A DNA stretch of 50,052 nucleotides from assembly GCF_003236295.1 (NCBI RefSeq), contig NZ_POTW01000047.1, forward strand, positions 1 through 50,052, in the 5' to 3' direction. The notes under the pieces are model-generated. The model worked only from the letters and a program-made list of their open reading frames with translations, searched no databases and was not told the origin of the DNA. The stretch's first letter is position 1. The number at the start of each line of letters is the position of its first letter. Shown here piece after piece: positions 15,417-26,200 of this stretch. Made by a program: the position numbers and the translations under genes. The stretch is from Jiangella anatolica. GTDB taxonomy: Bacteria; Actinomycetota; Actinomycetes; Jiangellales; Jiangellaceae.

Positions 15417-16483
15417 TCAAGGGTTGTCGGACGACGACGGAGGCGGTGGCGGGGCGAACGGCGGCGGCGCCGTGGCCGGCGGCGGATTCACGGCGCCGGC
15501 CGAGCCGCCCGCCCCGCCCGCCGGCGTCTCCGTCGCCACCGGCAGCGCCAGCCGCTCGGCGTCGAACCGTTGCTTGATCCGTTCGCGCAGCTCGCGGGCG
15601 ACGCCCCACTGCTCGAGCGGCTTGGTCTTGATGACCACCCGGATGAGCACGCCGTCCGGGGTGAGGTCCTCGACGCCCCAGACCTCGGGTGGCTCGAGGA
15701 TCAGCTCGCGCCAGTGGGGGTCGTCGGCGAGGACGTGCACGATCTCTTCGAGCAGCCGGCGGGCCCGGGTGACGTCGGCGTCGGCCGGGACGTTCACGTC
15801 GAGCAGCGCCCGTGACCAGCCGTAGGACGAGTTGCCGACCCGGATGACCTCGCCATTGCGGACGTACCAGACGGTGCCGTCGACGGAGCGCAGCCGGGTG
15901 ATGCGCAGGCTGACCGACTCGACGGTGCCGACTGCGTGTCCCATGTCGATGACGTCGCCGACCCCGTACTGGTCCTCGAGCAGCATGGCGGCGCCGCCCA
16001 GGAAGTCCTTGACGAGGTTCTGCGCGCCGAAGCCGAGCGCGACGCCCAGGACGCCCGCGGACGCGAGCACCGGGCCGACGGCGTAGCCGAGCATCTCCAG
16101 CGCCGTGACCACGGCGATGGCGCTGATGACCACCGTCGTGATGCTGCGGAGCACCGAGCCGATGGTCTCGGCCCGCAGCGCCCGCCGCTCGGAGTAGGCG
16201 CCCGCGCCGCCGAACACGATGCGGGCGGCCCGGGCCGATCCGAGGACGGCTTTGGGCGGCTCCTTCTCGACGGTGCGCCGGACCATGCGGTTGATGAACT
16301 TGTGCGCGAGATAGCGGGCGACGACGGCGAAGAGGATGAGCCCGACGAGGCGCAGCGGCACGTCGAGCAGCACGTCGCGCCACCACTCGGCGGAGTACTG
16401 CTCGGCTTCGGTGATGTCGGGCGACGCGATGACGCCGGCCGCGCCGACGGCACCGGTGGCCGCGAGGAGGCCGACCATCGGGA

Positions 16484-16487
<4 letters not shown>
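15417..16487 (-). CDS. MscS-family mechanosensitive channel
   Basis: This 356-aa inner-membrane channel opens under membrane tension. Three hydrophobic segments are visible: one at the N-terminus, LRLVGLILFAVVARYLA, and the pore helix GVLGVALGFGAQNLVKDFLGG with the Gly/Ala pattern of MscS TM3. The beta domain (DQYGVGDVIDMGHAVGTVESV) and an alpha/beta C-terminal vestibule follow. The tail is Pro/Gly-rich (about the last 45 residues, PPPATAPPPFAPPPPPSS) and probably disordered. GTG 16487 overlaps the upstream prolyl oligopeptidase stop (GTGA), so the two are co-translated, an unusual pairing. Confidence 0.93.
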
Positions 16488-18595
<2,108 letters not shown>

Positions 18596-18602
18596 GACTC
18601 CG

Positions 18603-18608
18603 ACCTTA
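18603..18608 (-). promoter_or_regulatory. -10 box of probable leaderless promoter (prolyl oligopeptidase)
   Basis: On the minus strand TAAGGT ends 7 nt before GTG 18595. Its first three bases are the TAA stop codon of the upstream GNAT gene, so promoter and stop share sequence. Confidence 0.5.
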
Positions 18609-19232
18609 CTGACCCCCTCGGACCGGATCGCGCCACATCGCCGTCAGCGTAGGCCCGTCCGGTAGGACGATCTCCCTGGTCGGGCGGAATCCGTACCGCT
18701 CGTAGATCGGGATGTTCGCGGGGGTTGACGACTCCAGGTACGCCGGCATCCCCTGGGCGTCGGCCCGCGCCAGCCCGTCGCGCAGCAGCGCGCCGCCCAC
18801 ACCCCGTCCGGGCCGCGCCACCCCGAGCGTCTGCAGGTACCAGTGCGGCGGCGACGTGGGATGCGCGTCCTCGATGACGCGGAACGAGCGCAGGGCGCGC
18901 GGCAGCCCGGTCCCGAACGCCCGCAGCAGGTGCCGGCTGTGCCGCAGCGTCGCCCAGAACCCCGGCGGCGGCACGCCCGGCAGCCCCCACAGCGCCGCGC
19001 CGGCGATCTCCCCGTCGACGACGGCGACCCACGAGCCGCGCGGGCTGAGCAGCGTCTCGAAGGCGAACAGTGAGGTCAGCCGCTTGCGGTAGCGCTTGGC
19101 CGACACGATGGAACGCATCATCGGGTCGGCGTCGAACGCCTCGGCCAGCACCCGAGCGACCGTGCCGACGTCCGAGCGCAGCGCCTGCCGGACGACGGGA
19201 CTGGAGGACTGCATCACTTGATCATGCGCCAT
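18606..19232 (-). CDS. GNAT-family N-acetyltransferase
   Basis: This 208-aa acyl-CoA-dependent transferase carries the GNAT motif A region LQTLGVARPGRGVGGALLRDGL (R-x-x-G-x-G CoA pyrophosphate loop) and a motif B-like YLESSTPANIPIYERYGFRP near the C-terminus. The MRSIVSAKRYRKRL region early in the protein is common in actinobacterial acetyltransferases of unknown substrate. ATG 19232 is chosen to include the first strand (VVRQALRSDVGTVARVLAEAF); ATG 19214 is six codons inside. Neither has a Shine-Dalgarno sequence. Cytoplasmic; target unknown. Confidence 0.85.
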   Translation of the reverse strand: MAHDQVMQSSSPVVRQALRSDVGTVARVLAEAFDADPMMRSIVSAKRYRKRLTSLFAFETLLSPRGSWVAVVDGEIAGAALWGLPGVPPPGFWATLRHSRHLLRAFGTGLPRALRSFRVIEDAHPTSPPHWYLQTLGVARPGRGVGGALLRDGLARADAQGMPAYLESSTPANIPIYERYGFRPTREIVLPDGPTLTAMWRDPVRGGQ

Positions 19233-19277
19233 CGTGGCCGCGCGGGTCAGGCATGGCCGGAGACACGGTGGGTTGCG

Positions 19278-19283
19278 TAGGTT
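19278..19283 (+). promoter_or_regulatory. -10 box of leaderless promoter feeding the toxin scar
   Basis: TAGGTT ends 7 nt before ATG 19291, the same layout as intact leaderless genes here. The reading frame from that ATG encodes only 55 aa and overlaps the toxin tail out of frame, so the promoter appears to have lost its original gene body. Confidence 0.4.
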
Positions 19284-19313
19284 CGGGTGCATGACGGCGA
19301 GTGACGACGATGA

Positions 19314-19469
19314 GCTGACGGTGCGCGCGGCAACGGCACGGAGGCGCACGTCTGGAATGCCGTCGTTCAACGAGGGAGGGTCAACATCATCGACCTCCAG
19401 GGGATCGGACCGAGTGGCCCAGCGTCGTTCGACTATTGGACCAGCTTCTACTTTGTAAGGACGAATTGA
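19314..19469 (+). pseudogene. C-terminal remnant of a polymorphic toxin (Tox-PL-like)
   Basis: The frame ending at TGA 19467-19469 encodes about 51 residues, including NGTEAHVWNAVVQ, VNIIDLQGIGPSG and WTSFYFVRTN. This matches the end of papain-fold/glutamine-deamidase (Tox-PL type) toxin domains: a catalytic His before V-x-N, then a strand with an acidic residue before Q, and a terminal LRTN-like sequence. The frame is closed by a stop at 19311-19313, with no start codon, so the N-terminal delivery region and most of the domain are missing. A putative immunity gene starts 1 nt after the stop, the usual toxin-immunity order. Base composition is lower in GC than the neighbours. Recognition is by motif pattern only. 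Confidence 0.55.
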
Positions 19470-19470
19470 C

Positions 19471-19722
19471 GTGGTACTTCAAGACGCGTTTGAGGCAGCG
19501 CAGCGCTTTCTCGATGAGGTGGTTCGCTCGGAAAATCACGCGGAGATCGTCATCGGCACGTGCTCCGAAACCGACGATGGCTGGGCATTTGGTTATAACA
19601 GTCGAGCCTTCATCGAAGATGGAGATATCTCTTCATCCCTGGCTGGGAACGGCCCAGTCATAGTGCCGAAGTCTGGCGCAGCTCCGTACATGGGCTCAGT
19701 GTTCGGAGGCTCGTTCAACTGA
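19471..19722 (+). CDS. YrhB / Imm35-type immunity protein
   Basis: This 83-aa protein resembles the YrhB/immunity protein 35 family: an N-terminal helix (LQDAFEAAQRFLDEV) then DGWAFGYNSRAFIEDGD and LAGNGPVIVPKSG, followed by a short beta end. Family members are single-domain cytosolic proteins thought to neutralise a cognate polymorphic toxin. GTG 19471 has AAGGA about 9 nt upstream and lies 1 nt after the toxin-tail stop. Codon use is less GC-biased than the neighbours, suggesting transfer. The usual C-terminal strand appears shortened (ends GGSFN), so function may be partial. It is now an orphan immunity gene. Confidence 0.65.
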   Translation: MVLQDAFEAAQRFLDEVVRSENHAEIVIGTCSETDDGWAFGYNSRAFIEDGDISSSLAGNGPVIVPKSGAAPYMGSVFGGSFN

Positions 19723-19897
19723 ACCCTGGCGGTTACCAAAGGCCGCCCTTGTACTGTGGCCTACGCCCGCTCCATTCATTGGTGTGACATGGAGCGGACC
19801 GTCCGAGCCGGGCCCCCGACGTGCCGCCCCGAGGTGCGCGACACCCGGGAGCTGGCCGTGGCCTGAGCCGCTCTCATCACGGGAAGAGAACCGGCCG

Positions 19898-19976
19898 TGC
19901 CCGCGAAACCGGCGGATGCACGCCACAGCGACGGTTCCCGGCCGGCGCCGGTCCGTGTCCGGCGGTTTCGCGGGCA
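19898..19976. repeat. Inverted-repeat element in the 19,723-20,066 gap
   Basis: TGCCCGCGAAACCG (19898-19911) and CGGTTTCGCGGGCA (19963-19976) are perfect 14-bp inverted arms around a 51-nt centre that is itself partly self-complementary (GGCCGGCGCCGG). I see no supported gene in the 344-bp gap. It could be a terminator for the genes on both sides or a small degenerate mobile element. Confidence 0.5.
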
Positions 19977-20066
19977 TCCGCCGGCCGTTGCCGCATCCCT
20001 CTGTGTGACGGGCCCACGGTCACCGTTCAGGGCAGGGTGCCCACCCACGGGAGCAGCAGAAGAGCC

Positions 20067-20864
20067 TCACCTCGACGAGAGCTGCTGGAGCTGCCATTCG
20101 GCGACGGCGGGGAGCCAGTCCTGGCCGTACGTGGCCGCCGGGCCGATGCGGGGGTCGTCGGGGAGGCGGCCGTCGCGCAGGGCCTCGATGTACGCGCGGT
20201 CCAGGGCGATCCGGGCGCGCAGCTCGCCGGCGTCGCCGGGTGACCCGTGCCCGGGCACGACGACCTCGACGTCGCCGGCCACGGCCTCGAGCAGCGCCAG
20301 CCCGGTGAGGTAGTCCCCGATCGGGTCCGCGGCGCCCAGGTCCGGGAACGGGACCAGGATGTCGGACAGCATGTCTCCGGCGACGAGGACGCCGCGCTCC
20401 TCGATCAGCAGCGCCGCATGACCCTGGGCGTGCGCCGGATGCTCGATGATCCGGGCCCGGGGACCGTCCCACGGAAGCTCCGCGGTTCCGGCCGGCAGGC
20501 CGGTGATGAGCCCGAACCCGTCCAGTGGGATGTCGTCGGCGATCTCCGGCGGCAGTCCCTCGGCGACCTCGGCCCGCCAGTCGTCCTTCGCCAGCAGCTC
20601 CCGCAGGAAGGCGGCGCCGCGGGCGGTGCCGTAGCGGGGCGCGTCGCCGAGGGCGGCGTGCCAGAGCACGTGGTCCCAGTCCGGATGCGTCGAGAAGCCC
20701 GCCACCACGGGCCGGGACAGGTCGCCCGCGAGGCAGGCCAGCTCGTCGCCGGTGATGCCCGGGTCGACGAGCAGCACGCCGTCGCGGCCGTGCACGACGA
20801 CGGTGTTGTTCTGGATCAACTCGCTCCGGTGGACCTGCACGCCCTCCGCGACCTGGTTCAGCAT
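20067..20864 (-). CDS. MBL-fold metallo-hydrolase
   Basis: This 265-aa metallo-beta-lactamase-fold protein shows metal-site elements STHPDWDHVLW, HPAHAQGH, VAGDMLSD and VPGHGSPG. The first motif is HxDxDH instead of the classical HxHxDH, so the first metal site lacks one histidine. ATG 20864 is chosen because minus-strand TACGCT ends 7 nt upstream, consistent with leaderless transcription; ATG 20900 would add 12 unconserved residues. It is divergent from the SOS-controlled imuA' gene. Cytoplasmic hydrolase of unknown substrate. Confidence 0.85.
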   Translation of the reverse strand: MLNQVAEGVQVHRSELIQNNTVVVHGRDGVLLVDPGITGDELACLAGDLSRPVVAGFSTHPDWDHVLWHAALGDAPRYGTARGAAFLRELLAKDDWRAEVAEGLPPEIADDIPLDGFGLITGLPAGTAELPWDGPRARIIEHPAHAQGHAALLIEERGVLVAGDMLSDILVPFPDLGAADPIGDYLTGLALLEAVAGDVEVVVPGHGSPGDAGELRARIALDRAYIEALRDGRLPDDPRIGPAATYGQDWLPAVAEWQLQQLSSR

Positions 20865-20871
20865 GTCCGGG

Positions 20872-20877
20872 AGCGTA
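20872..20877 (-). promoter_or_regulatory. -10 box of probable leaderless promoter (MBL hydrolase)
   Basis: On the minus strand TACGCT ends 7 nt before ATG 20864, with no ribosome-binding site between. Confidence 0.45.
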
Positions 20878-20922
20878 GACCCAGTGATTGCGAAATGCAA
20901 GCACTATGTGCGGCCGTCCAGC

Positions 20923-20948
20923 TTGACACCGATCGAACACGTGTTCGA
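20923..20948 (+). promoter_or_regulatory. LexA (SOS) box and -35 of the mutasome operon
   Basis: TCGAACACGTGTTCGA (20933-20948) is a perfect 16-bp palindrome and matches the mycobacterial/actinobacterial LexA consensus TCGAAC-N4-GTTCGA. A consensus -35 TTGACA sits at 20923-20928, so bound LexA would cover the promoter spacer. GTG 20959 of imuA' begins 10 bp after the box. This predicts DNA-damage induction of imuA', imuB and dnaE2. Confidence 0.92.
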
Positions 20949-20958
20949 CGATGGGTGG

Positions 20959-21627
20959 GTGACGGTCCGGGGGCTCGAGCAGGCCGAAGCGGCGCTGGCC
21001 GGAGCGGGTCTGGCCGCTCCGCCGGAGCCGGTCGCGGTGCTGCCCGCCCTGCGCACGCTGCTCGGCGGGCTGCGGCGGGGCCACGCGGTCTCGGTCGACG
21101 CGTCGGGGGTGCTGCCGCTGGCGCTGCTGGCCGGCGCGACGGCGGCGGGGGCGTGGTCGGCGATGGTGGGGTTCTCCGAGTTCGGCGTGCTGGCGGCCGC
21201 TGACCTGGGCGCCGACCTCGGCCGGGTGGTGGTCGTCGAGGACCCGGGATCGCAGTGGTCCGAGGTGGTCGCGGTGCTGCTCACGTCGGTCGAGCTGGTC
21301 CTGGTGCGCCCACCGGCCCCGGTCGGCGGGCAGCTGGCCCGGCGGCTGGTCGCGCTGGCCCGCCGCAACGGCGCGGCGCTGGTCTGCGCCGGCGACTGGG
21401 AGGGCGCGCAGACCCGGCTGCACGTCGCGTCGTCGCTGTGGGTCGGCCCGGACGGCGGCGCGGGTCACCTGCGCGGCCGGCGGGTGCGGGTCGAGGCGTC
21501 CGGACGGGGCGCCGGCGCCCGGCCGCGGTCGGCGTGGCTGTGGCTGCCCGGCCCCGACGGCACCGTGTCCGGCGCCGACCTCGAGGCCATCGAGAGCGCG
21601 CCGGCAGAGCTGGACGTGGCCGGATGA
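20959..21627 (+). CDS. imuA': ImuA'-like mutasome accessory protein
   Basis: This 222-aa protein is the first gene of the imuA'-imuB-dnaE2 cassette. In mycobacteria ImuA' binds ImuB and is needed for DnaE2-dependent damage-induced mutagenesis. Sequence is RecA-core-like but degenerate: LLGGLRRGHAVSVDASGVLPLALLAGA occupies the P-loop position without a GKT, so ATP binding is doubtful. GTG 20959 follows the LexA box; a longer frame would run through the operator. Its stop overlaps the imuB start (ATGA). Cytoplasmic; induced by DNA damage. Confidence 0.85.
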   Translation: MTVRGLEQAEAALAGAGLAAPPEPVAVLPALRTLLGGLRRGHAVSVDASGVLPLALLAGATAAGAWSAMVGFSEFGVLAAADLGADLGRVVVVEDPGSQWSEVVAVLLTSVELVLVRPPAPVGGQLARRLVALARRNGAALVCAGDWEGAQTRLHVASSLWVGPDGGAGHLRGRRVRVEASGRGAGARPRSAWLWLPGPDGTVSGADLEAIESAPAELDVAG

Positions 21628-23219
21628 GCCGCCGTCGCGTCCTCGTCGTGTGGTGCCCGGACTGGCCGGTGGTCGCGGCCCGGGCCGAGGAGCCCGGCCA
21701 CGAGGACACCGCGCCGGTCGCGGTGCTGGCCGCCAACGCCGTCGTCGCCTGCAGCGAGGCGGCCCGGGCCGAGGGCGTCCGCCGCGGGATGCGCCGCCGC
21801 GACGCGCAGTCGCGCTGCCCCGAGCTGGTGCTCGTCGACCACAACCCGGACCGGGACGCGCGGGCGTTCGAGCCGGTCCTGACGGCGGTCGAGCAGCTGC
21901 GGCCGGGGGTCGCGCCGCTGCGGCCCGGCCTGCTGGCGGTGCGCGCGCCGGGCCGGTTCTACGGCGGCGAGGAGGCGGCCGGCGCGCTCATCGCCGAGCA
22001 GCTGGTCCGGGCCGGCGTCTGGGACTGCCGCCTCGGCGTCGCCGACGACCTGTTCACCGCCGAGCAGGCCGCGCGGCGGGCCGGGCCGCAGGAGACCGTC
22101 GTGGTCGAGGTGGGCGGCTCGGCGGCGTTCCTGCGCGACCTGCCGGTCGGCGTCATCGACGACGACGAGGTGGCCGGGCTGCTGCGCCGGCTGGGGCTGC
22201 ACACGCTCGGCGACTTCGCCCGGCTCGAGCCCGACGACGTCCAGGCGCGGTTCGGCGGCTACGGCGCCAAGGTGCACCGGCTGGCCCGCGGCACGGACCC
22301 GTCGCTGCTGGGCGTCCGCACCCCGCCGCCGGAGCTGGAGTGCGAGGTCCGGTTCGAGCCGCCGCTGGACACCGCCGAGGCGGTCGGGTTCAGCGTCCGC
22401 CGCACCGCCGAGCGGTTCGTCGCCCAGCTGGCCGACCGCGGGCTGGTCTGCACCGAAGTGCTGATCGAGGCCGAGTGCGACGACGAGGTCGCGTCCTCGC
22501 GGGTGTGGGCGCACTCGCGCTGGTTCGCCGCCACCGACCTGGTCGACCGCGTGCACTGGCAGCTACGGGGTCAGCTGCGCACCACCACGGGCGTCACCAA
22601 GCCGGTCCAGCTGGTCAGGTTCGTCCCGGACACCGTCGAGCCGGTCGCCGCGCACGCCGCGGGGTTGTGGGGCGGCGGCACCGACGAGCGGGTGGAGCGG
22701 GCGGTCGCCCGGGTGCAGGGGATGCTCGGGCCGCACGCGGTCACCGTCCCGATGGTGCAGGGCGGCCGGTCGCCGGCGGACCGGCAGGCGCTGGTCCCGT
22801 GGGGCGAGCGGCCGGTCGGGCTGCGTCCGGCCGAGCTGCCGTGGCCGGGCAGCCTCCCGCCGCCGGCGCCGGTCCGGGTGTTCGCCCAGCCGCGCCCGGT
22901 GATCGTCGTCGACGAGCGGGGCAAGCTCGTGCTGGTCAGCCAGCGCGGCGTGGTCAGCGCACCGCCGGTCCGGTTCCGCGCGGTCCGGCAGCCGGTCCCC
23001 GCCGGACGGGGTGCGCGGCGGGCCGCGGACGTCCCCGACGGGCTGGGCGACGACTGGCAGCCGGTCGGCGCGTGGGCCGGGCCGTGGCCGGTGGAGGAGC
23101 AGTGGTGGGAGAACCCGGCCAGCTGGGCCGCCCGCTTCCAGATCGTCACCGTCGACGGCCGGGCCTGGCTGATGACCTGCGCCGACGACGGCTGGTGGGC
23201 CGAGGCCGGCTATGACTGA
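21624..23219 (+). CDS. imuB: ImuB, catalytically degenerate Y-family polymerase
   Basis: This 531-aa Y-family polymerase homologue acts as the mutasome hub linking DnaE2 and ImuA' to the sliding clamp. The N-terminus RRVLVVWCPDWPVVAA replaces the DxDxFFA metal-binding strand, and LRPGLLAVRAPGRFYGGEE stands where active enzymes have SxDE. The carboxylates are missing, as in characterised ImuB proteins, so polymerase activity is not expected. Finger, thumb and little-finger regions are recognisable (ARAEGVRRGMRRRDAQ, LGVADDLFTAEQAA, DVQARFGGYGAKVHRLARG). The Pro-rich tail after residue 400 is where a clamp-binding peptide is expected; I see no textbook QLxLF. ATG overlaps the imuA' stop. Confidence 0.92.
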   Translation: MSRRRVLVVWCPDWPVVAARAEEPGHEDTAPVAVLAANAVVACSEAARAEGVRRGMRRRDAQSRCPELVLVDHNPDRDARAFEPVLTAVEQLRPGVAPLRPGLLAVRAPGRFYGGEEAAGALIAEQLVRAGVWDCRLGVADDLFTAEQAARRAGPQETVVVEVGGSAAFLRDLPVGVIDDDEVAGLLRRLGLHTLGDFARLEPDDVQARFGGYGAKVHRLARGTDPSLLGVRTPPPELECEVRFEPPLDTAEAVGFSVRRTAERFVAQLADRGLVCTEVLIEAECDDEVASSRVWAHSRWFAATDLVDRVHWQLRGQLRTTTGVTKPVQLVRFVPDTVEPVAAHAAGLWGGGTDERVERAVARVQGMLGPHAVTVPMVQGGRSPADRQALVPWGERPVGLRPAELPWPGSLPPPAPVRVFAQPRPVIVVDERGKLVLVSQRGVVSAPPVRFRAVRQPVPAGRGARRAADVPDGLGDDWQPVGAWAGPWPVEEQWWENPASWAARFQIVTVDGRAWLMTCADDGWWAEAGYD

Positions 23220-23232
23220 CGGAGCGTGAGCC

Positions 23233-26200
23233 GTGGGCTGGAACAACCCGCCGATGACCTGGAGCGAGCTGGAGCGCCGGCTCTCCGACCGGCCGTCGGT
23301 GCCGCCGGAGGACGGGCCCGGGTCGCGCAAGCGCACGCCGTACCGGCGCAAGGCCCAGGTGGTCCGGCCGGACGAGCCGGTCACGCCGTACGCGGAGCTG
23401 CACGCGCACAGCAACTTCAGCTTCCTCGACGGCGCCAGCGGGCCGGACCGGCTGGTCGAGGCGGCCATCGAGCTGGGGCTGCAGGGGCTGGCGCTGACCG
23501 ACCACGACGGCTTCTACGGCGCGCCGCTGTTCGCCGAGATCGCGCAGAAGTACGCCGAGGCGGAGCTGCGCACCGTCTACGGCGCGGAGCTGTCGCTGGG
23601 CCTGGACGCGCCGCAGAACGGCGTGCCGGACCCGCGCGGGCAGCACCTGCTGGTGCTGGCCAGAGGCGTCGAGGGGTACCACCGGCTGGCCGGCGCGATC
23701 ACCGAGGCGCAGCTGCGCGGCAAGGAGAAGGGCAAGCCGGACTACCGCCTCGACGAGCTGTCCGAGTTCGGGCGCGGGCACTGGCTGGTGCTCACCGGCT
23801 GCCGCAAGGGCGCCGTCCGGTCCGCGCTCGCCACCGCGGGGCCGGCGGCGGCCGCGGCGGAGCTGGACCGGCTGACCGCGCTGTTCGGCCGCGAGCACGT
23901 CGTCGTCGAGCTGTTCGACCACGGCCATCCCAGCGACGACGACGTCAACCGGCTGCTGGCCGGCGTGGCCGCGGACCGCGGGCTGCCCGTCGTCGCCACC
24001 AACAACGTCCACTACGCCGACCCCGAGGAGTACCGGCTGGCCTCGGCGATGGCGGCGATCCGGGCCCGGCGCAGCCTCGCGGAGATGGACGGCTGGCTGC
24101 CGGCGTGGGGCGCGGCGTCGCTGCGGCCGGGCCGGGAGATGGCGGCCCGCTTCGCCGGCTACCCGGGCGCCGTCGCCCGCTCCGTCGAGCTGGCCGGCGA
24201 GCTCGCGTTCGACCTGCGCAAGGCCAGCCCGCGACTGCCGAAGGAGCACATCCCCGAGGGCCACACGGCGATGAGCTGGCTGCGGATCCTGGTCGAGCGC
24301 GGCTTCCAGCGGTACTACCGGGGGGTCAAGCACGAGCAGGCGGCCCGCGAGCGGATCGAGCACGAGCTGAGGATCATCGACCAGAAGGACTTCGCCGGCT
24401 ACTTCGTCATCGTCCACGACATCGTGGGGTTCGCCCGCGACGAGGGCATCCTCTGCCAGGGCCGGGGATCGGCGGCCAGCTCGGCGGTCTGCTACGCGCT
24501 CGGCGTCACCGCGATCGACCCGGTCTTCCACGACCTGCCGTTCGAACGTTTCATCTCCGTCAACCGCGACGAGGAACCCGACATCGACGTCGACTTCGAC
24601 TCCGACCGGCGCGAGGAGGTCATCCAGCAGGTGTACAAGTGGTTCGGCCGCCGCAACGCCGCCCAGGTGGCCAACGTCATCAGCTACCGGCCGAAGATGG
24701 CCGTCCGCGACGCCGCCAAGGCGCTGGGCTACTCGCCGGGACAGCAGGACGCCTGGTCCAAGCAGACCGACAGCTGGAGCGCGGTGGCCGAGGCCGACGG
24801 CGAGCAGCACGACATACCTGGAGCCGTCGTCGACCTCGCCAACCAGCTGATGCGGGCGCCGCGGCACCTGGGCATCCACTCCGGCGGCATGGTCCTGACC
24901 GAGCGGCCGATCGGCCAGGTGTGCCCGATCGAGTGGGCGCGGATGAAGGACCGCACCGTCCTGCAGTGGGACAAGGACGCCTGCGAGTCGATGGGGCTGG
25001 TCAAGTTCGACCTGCTCGGGCTGGGAATGCTGAACGCGATCAACCACGCGTTCGTCATGATCGCCGGGTATCTCGGCGAGGCGTGGGAGCTGCAGAGCGT
25101 GCCCAAGGAGGAGCCGGCCGTCTACGACATGCTCTGCCGGGCCGACTCCATCGGCGTCTTCCAGGTCGAGAGCCGGGCACAGATCGGGACGCTGCCCCGG
25201 CTGCGTCCGCGGGAGTTCTACGACCTCGCCATCGAGATCGCGCTGATCCGCCCCGGCCCGATCCAGGGCGGCGCCGTCCACCCCTACATCCGCCGCGCCA
25301 CGAAGGTGGAGGAGGTCGACTACCCACACCCGGACCTGATCCCGGTGCTGAAGCGGACCCTCGGCGTGCCGCTGTTCCAGGAGCAGCTCATGCAGATGGC
25401 CATCGCGGTCGGCGACTGCACCCCCGACGACGCCGACCTGCTGCGCCGGGCCATGGGCTCCAAGCGCGGCATCGAGCGGATCGAGAGCATCAAGGAGAAG
25501 CTCTACAAGGGCATGGCCAAGCGGGAAATCGTCGGGGAGAAGGCCGACGCGCTCTACACGAAGATCCTCTCGTTCGCGAACTTCGGGTTCGCCGAGAGCC
25601 ATGCGCTGTCCTTCGCCAAGCTCGTCTACGTCAGCTCCTGGCTCAAGCTGCACTACCCGGCGGCGTTCCTGGCCGCGCTGCTGCGGGCCCAGCCGATGGG
25701 GTTCTACTCCGCGCAGTCGCTGGTCCACGACGCCCGGCGGCACGGCGTCACCGTCCTGCGGCCCGACATCGTCACGTCCGGCGCCGTCGCCGGGCTCGAG
25801 CTCGCCGGCGAGCCCGGGGTCACCGGCGACCCCGAGTGCCTGCGCCCGGAGCACGAGCGCACCGAGTGGGTCCCGGGCACGCCGGACCCGACGCCGCTGC
25901 ACCGCCGGGACACCGGGTACGCGGTCCGGATCGGCCTGGACTCCGTCCGCGGCATCGGCAAGGACGTCGCCGAGCGGATCGTCGCGGCCCGCGAGGAGCG
26001 GCCGTTCCGCGACCCGACCGACCTGTCCCGCCGGGCCGGCCTGGACGCCCGTCAGCTGGAGGCGCTGGCCACCGCCGGCGCGTTCGACGGGTTCGGGCTC
26101 AGCCGCCGCGAGGCGCTGTGGAACGCCGGCTACACCGAGTCCGCCGGCCAGCTGGAGGCCGTCACCGCCGCACCCGCGGCGCCGCCGCTGCCCGGGATGA

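Noticed and set aside
24541-24556. TTCGAACGTTTC as a second SOS box
   Set aside because: It matches only one half-site and lies inside dnaE2 codons encoding FERFIS.
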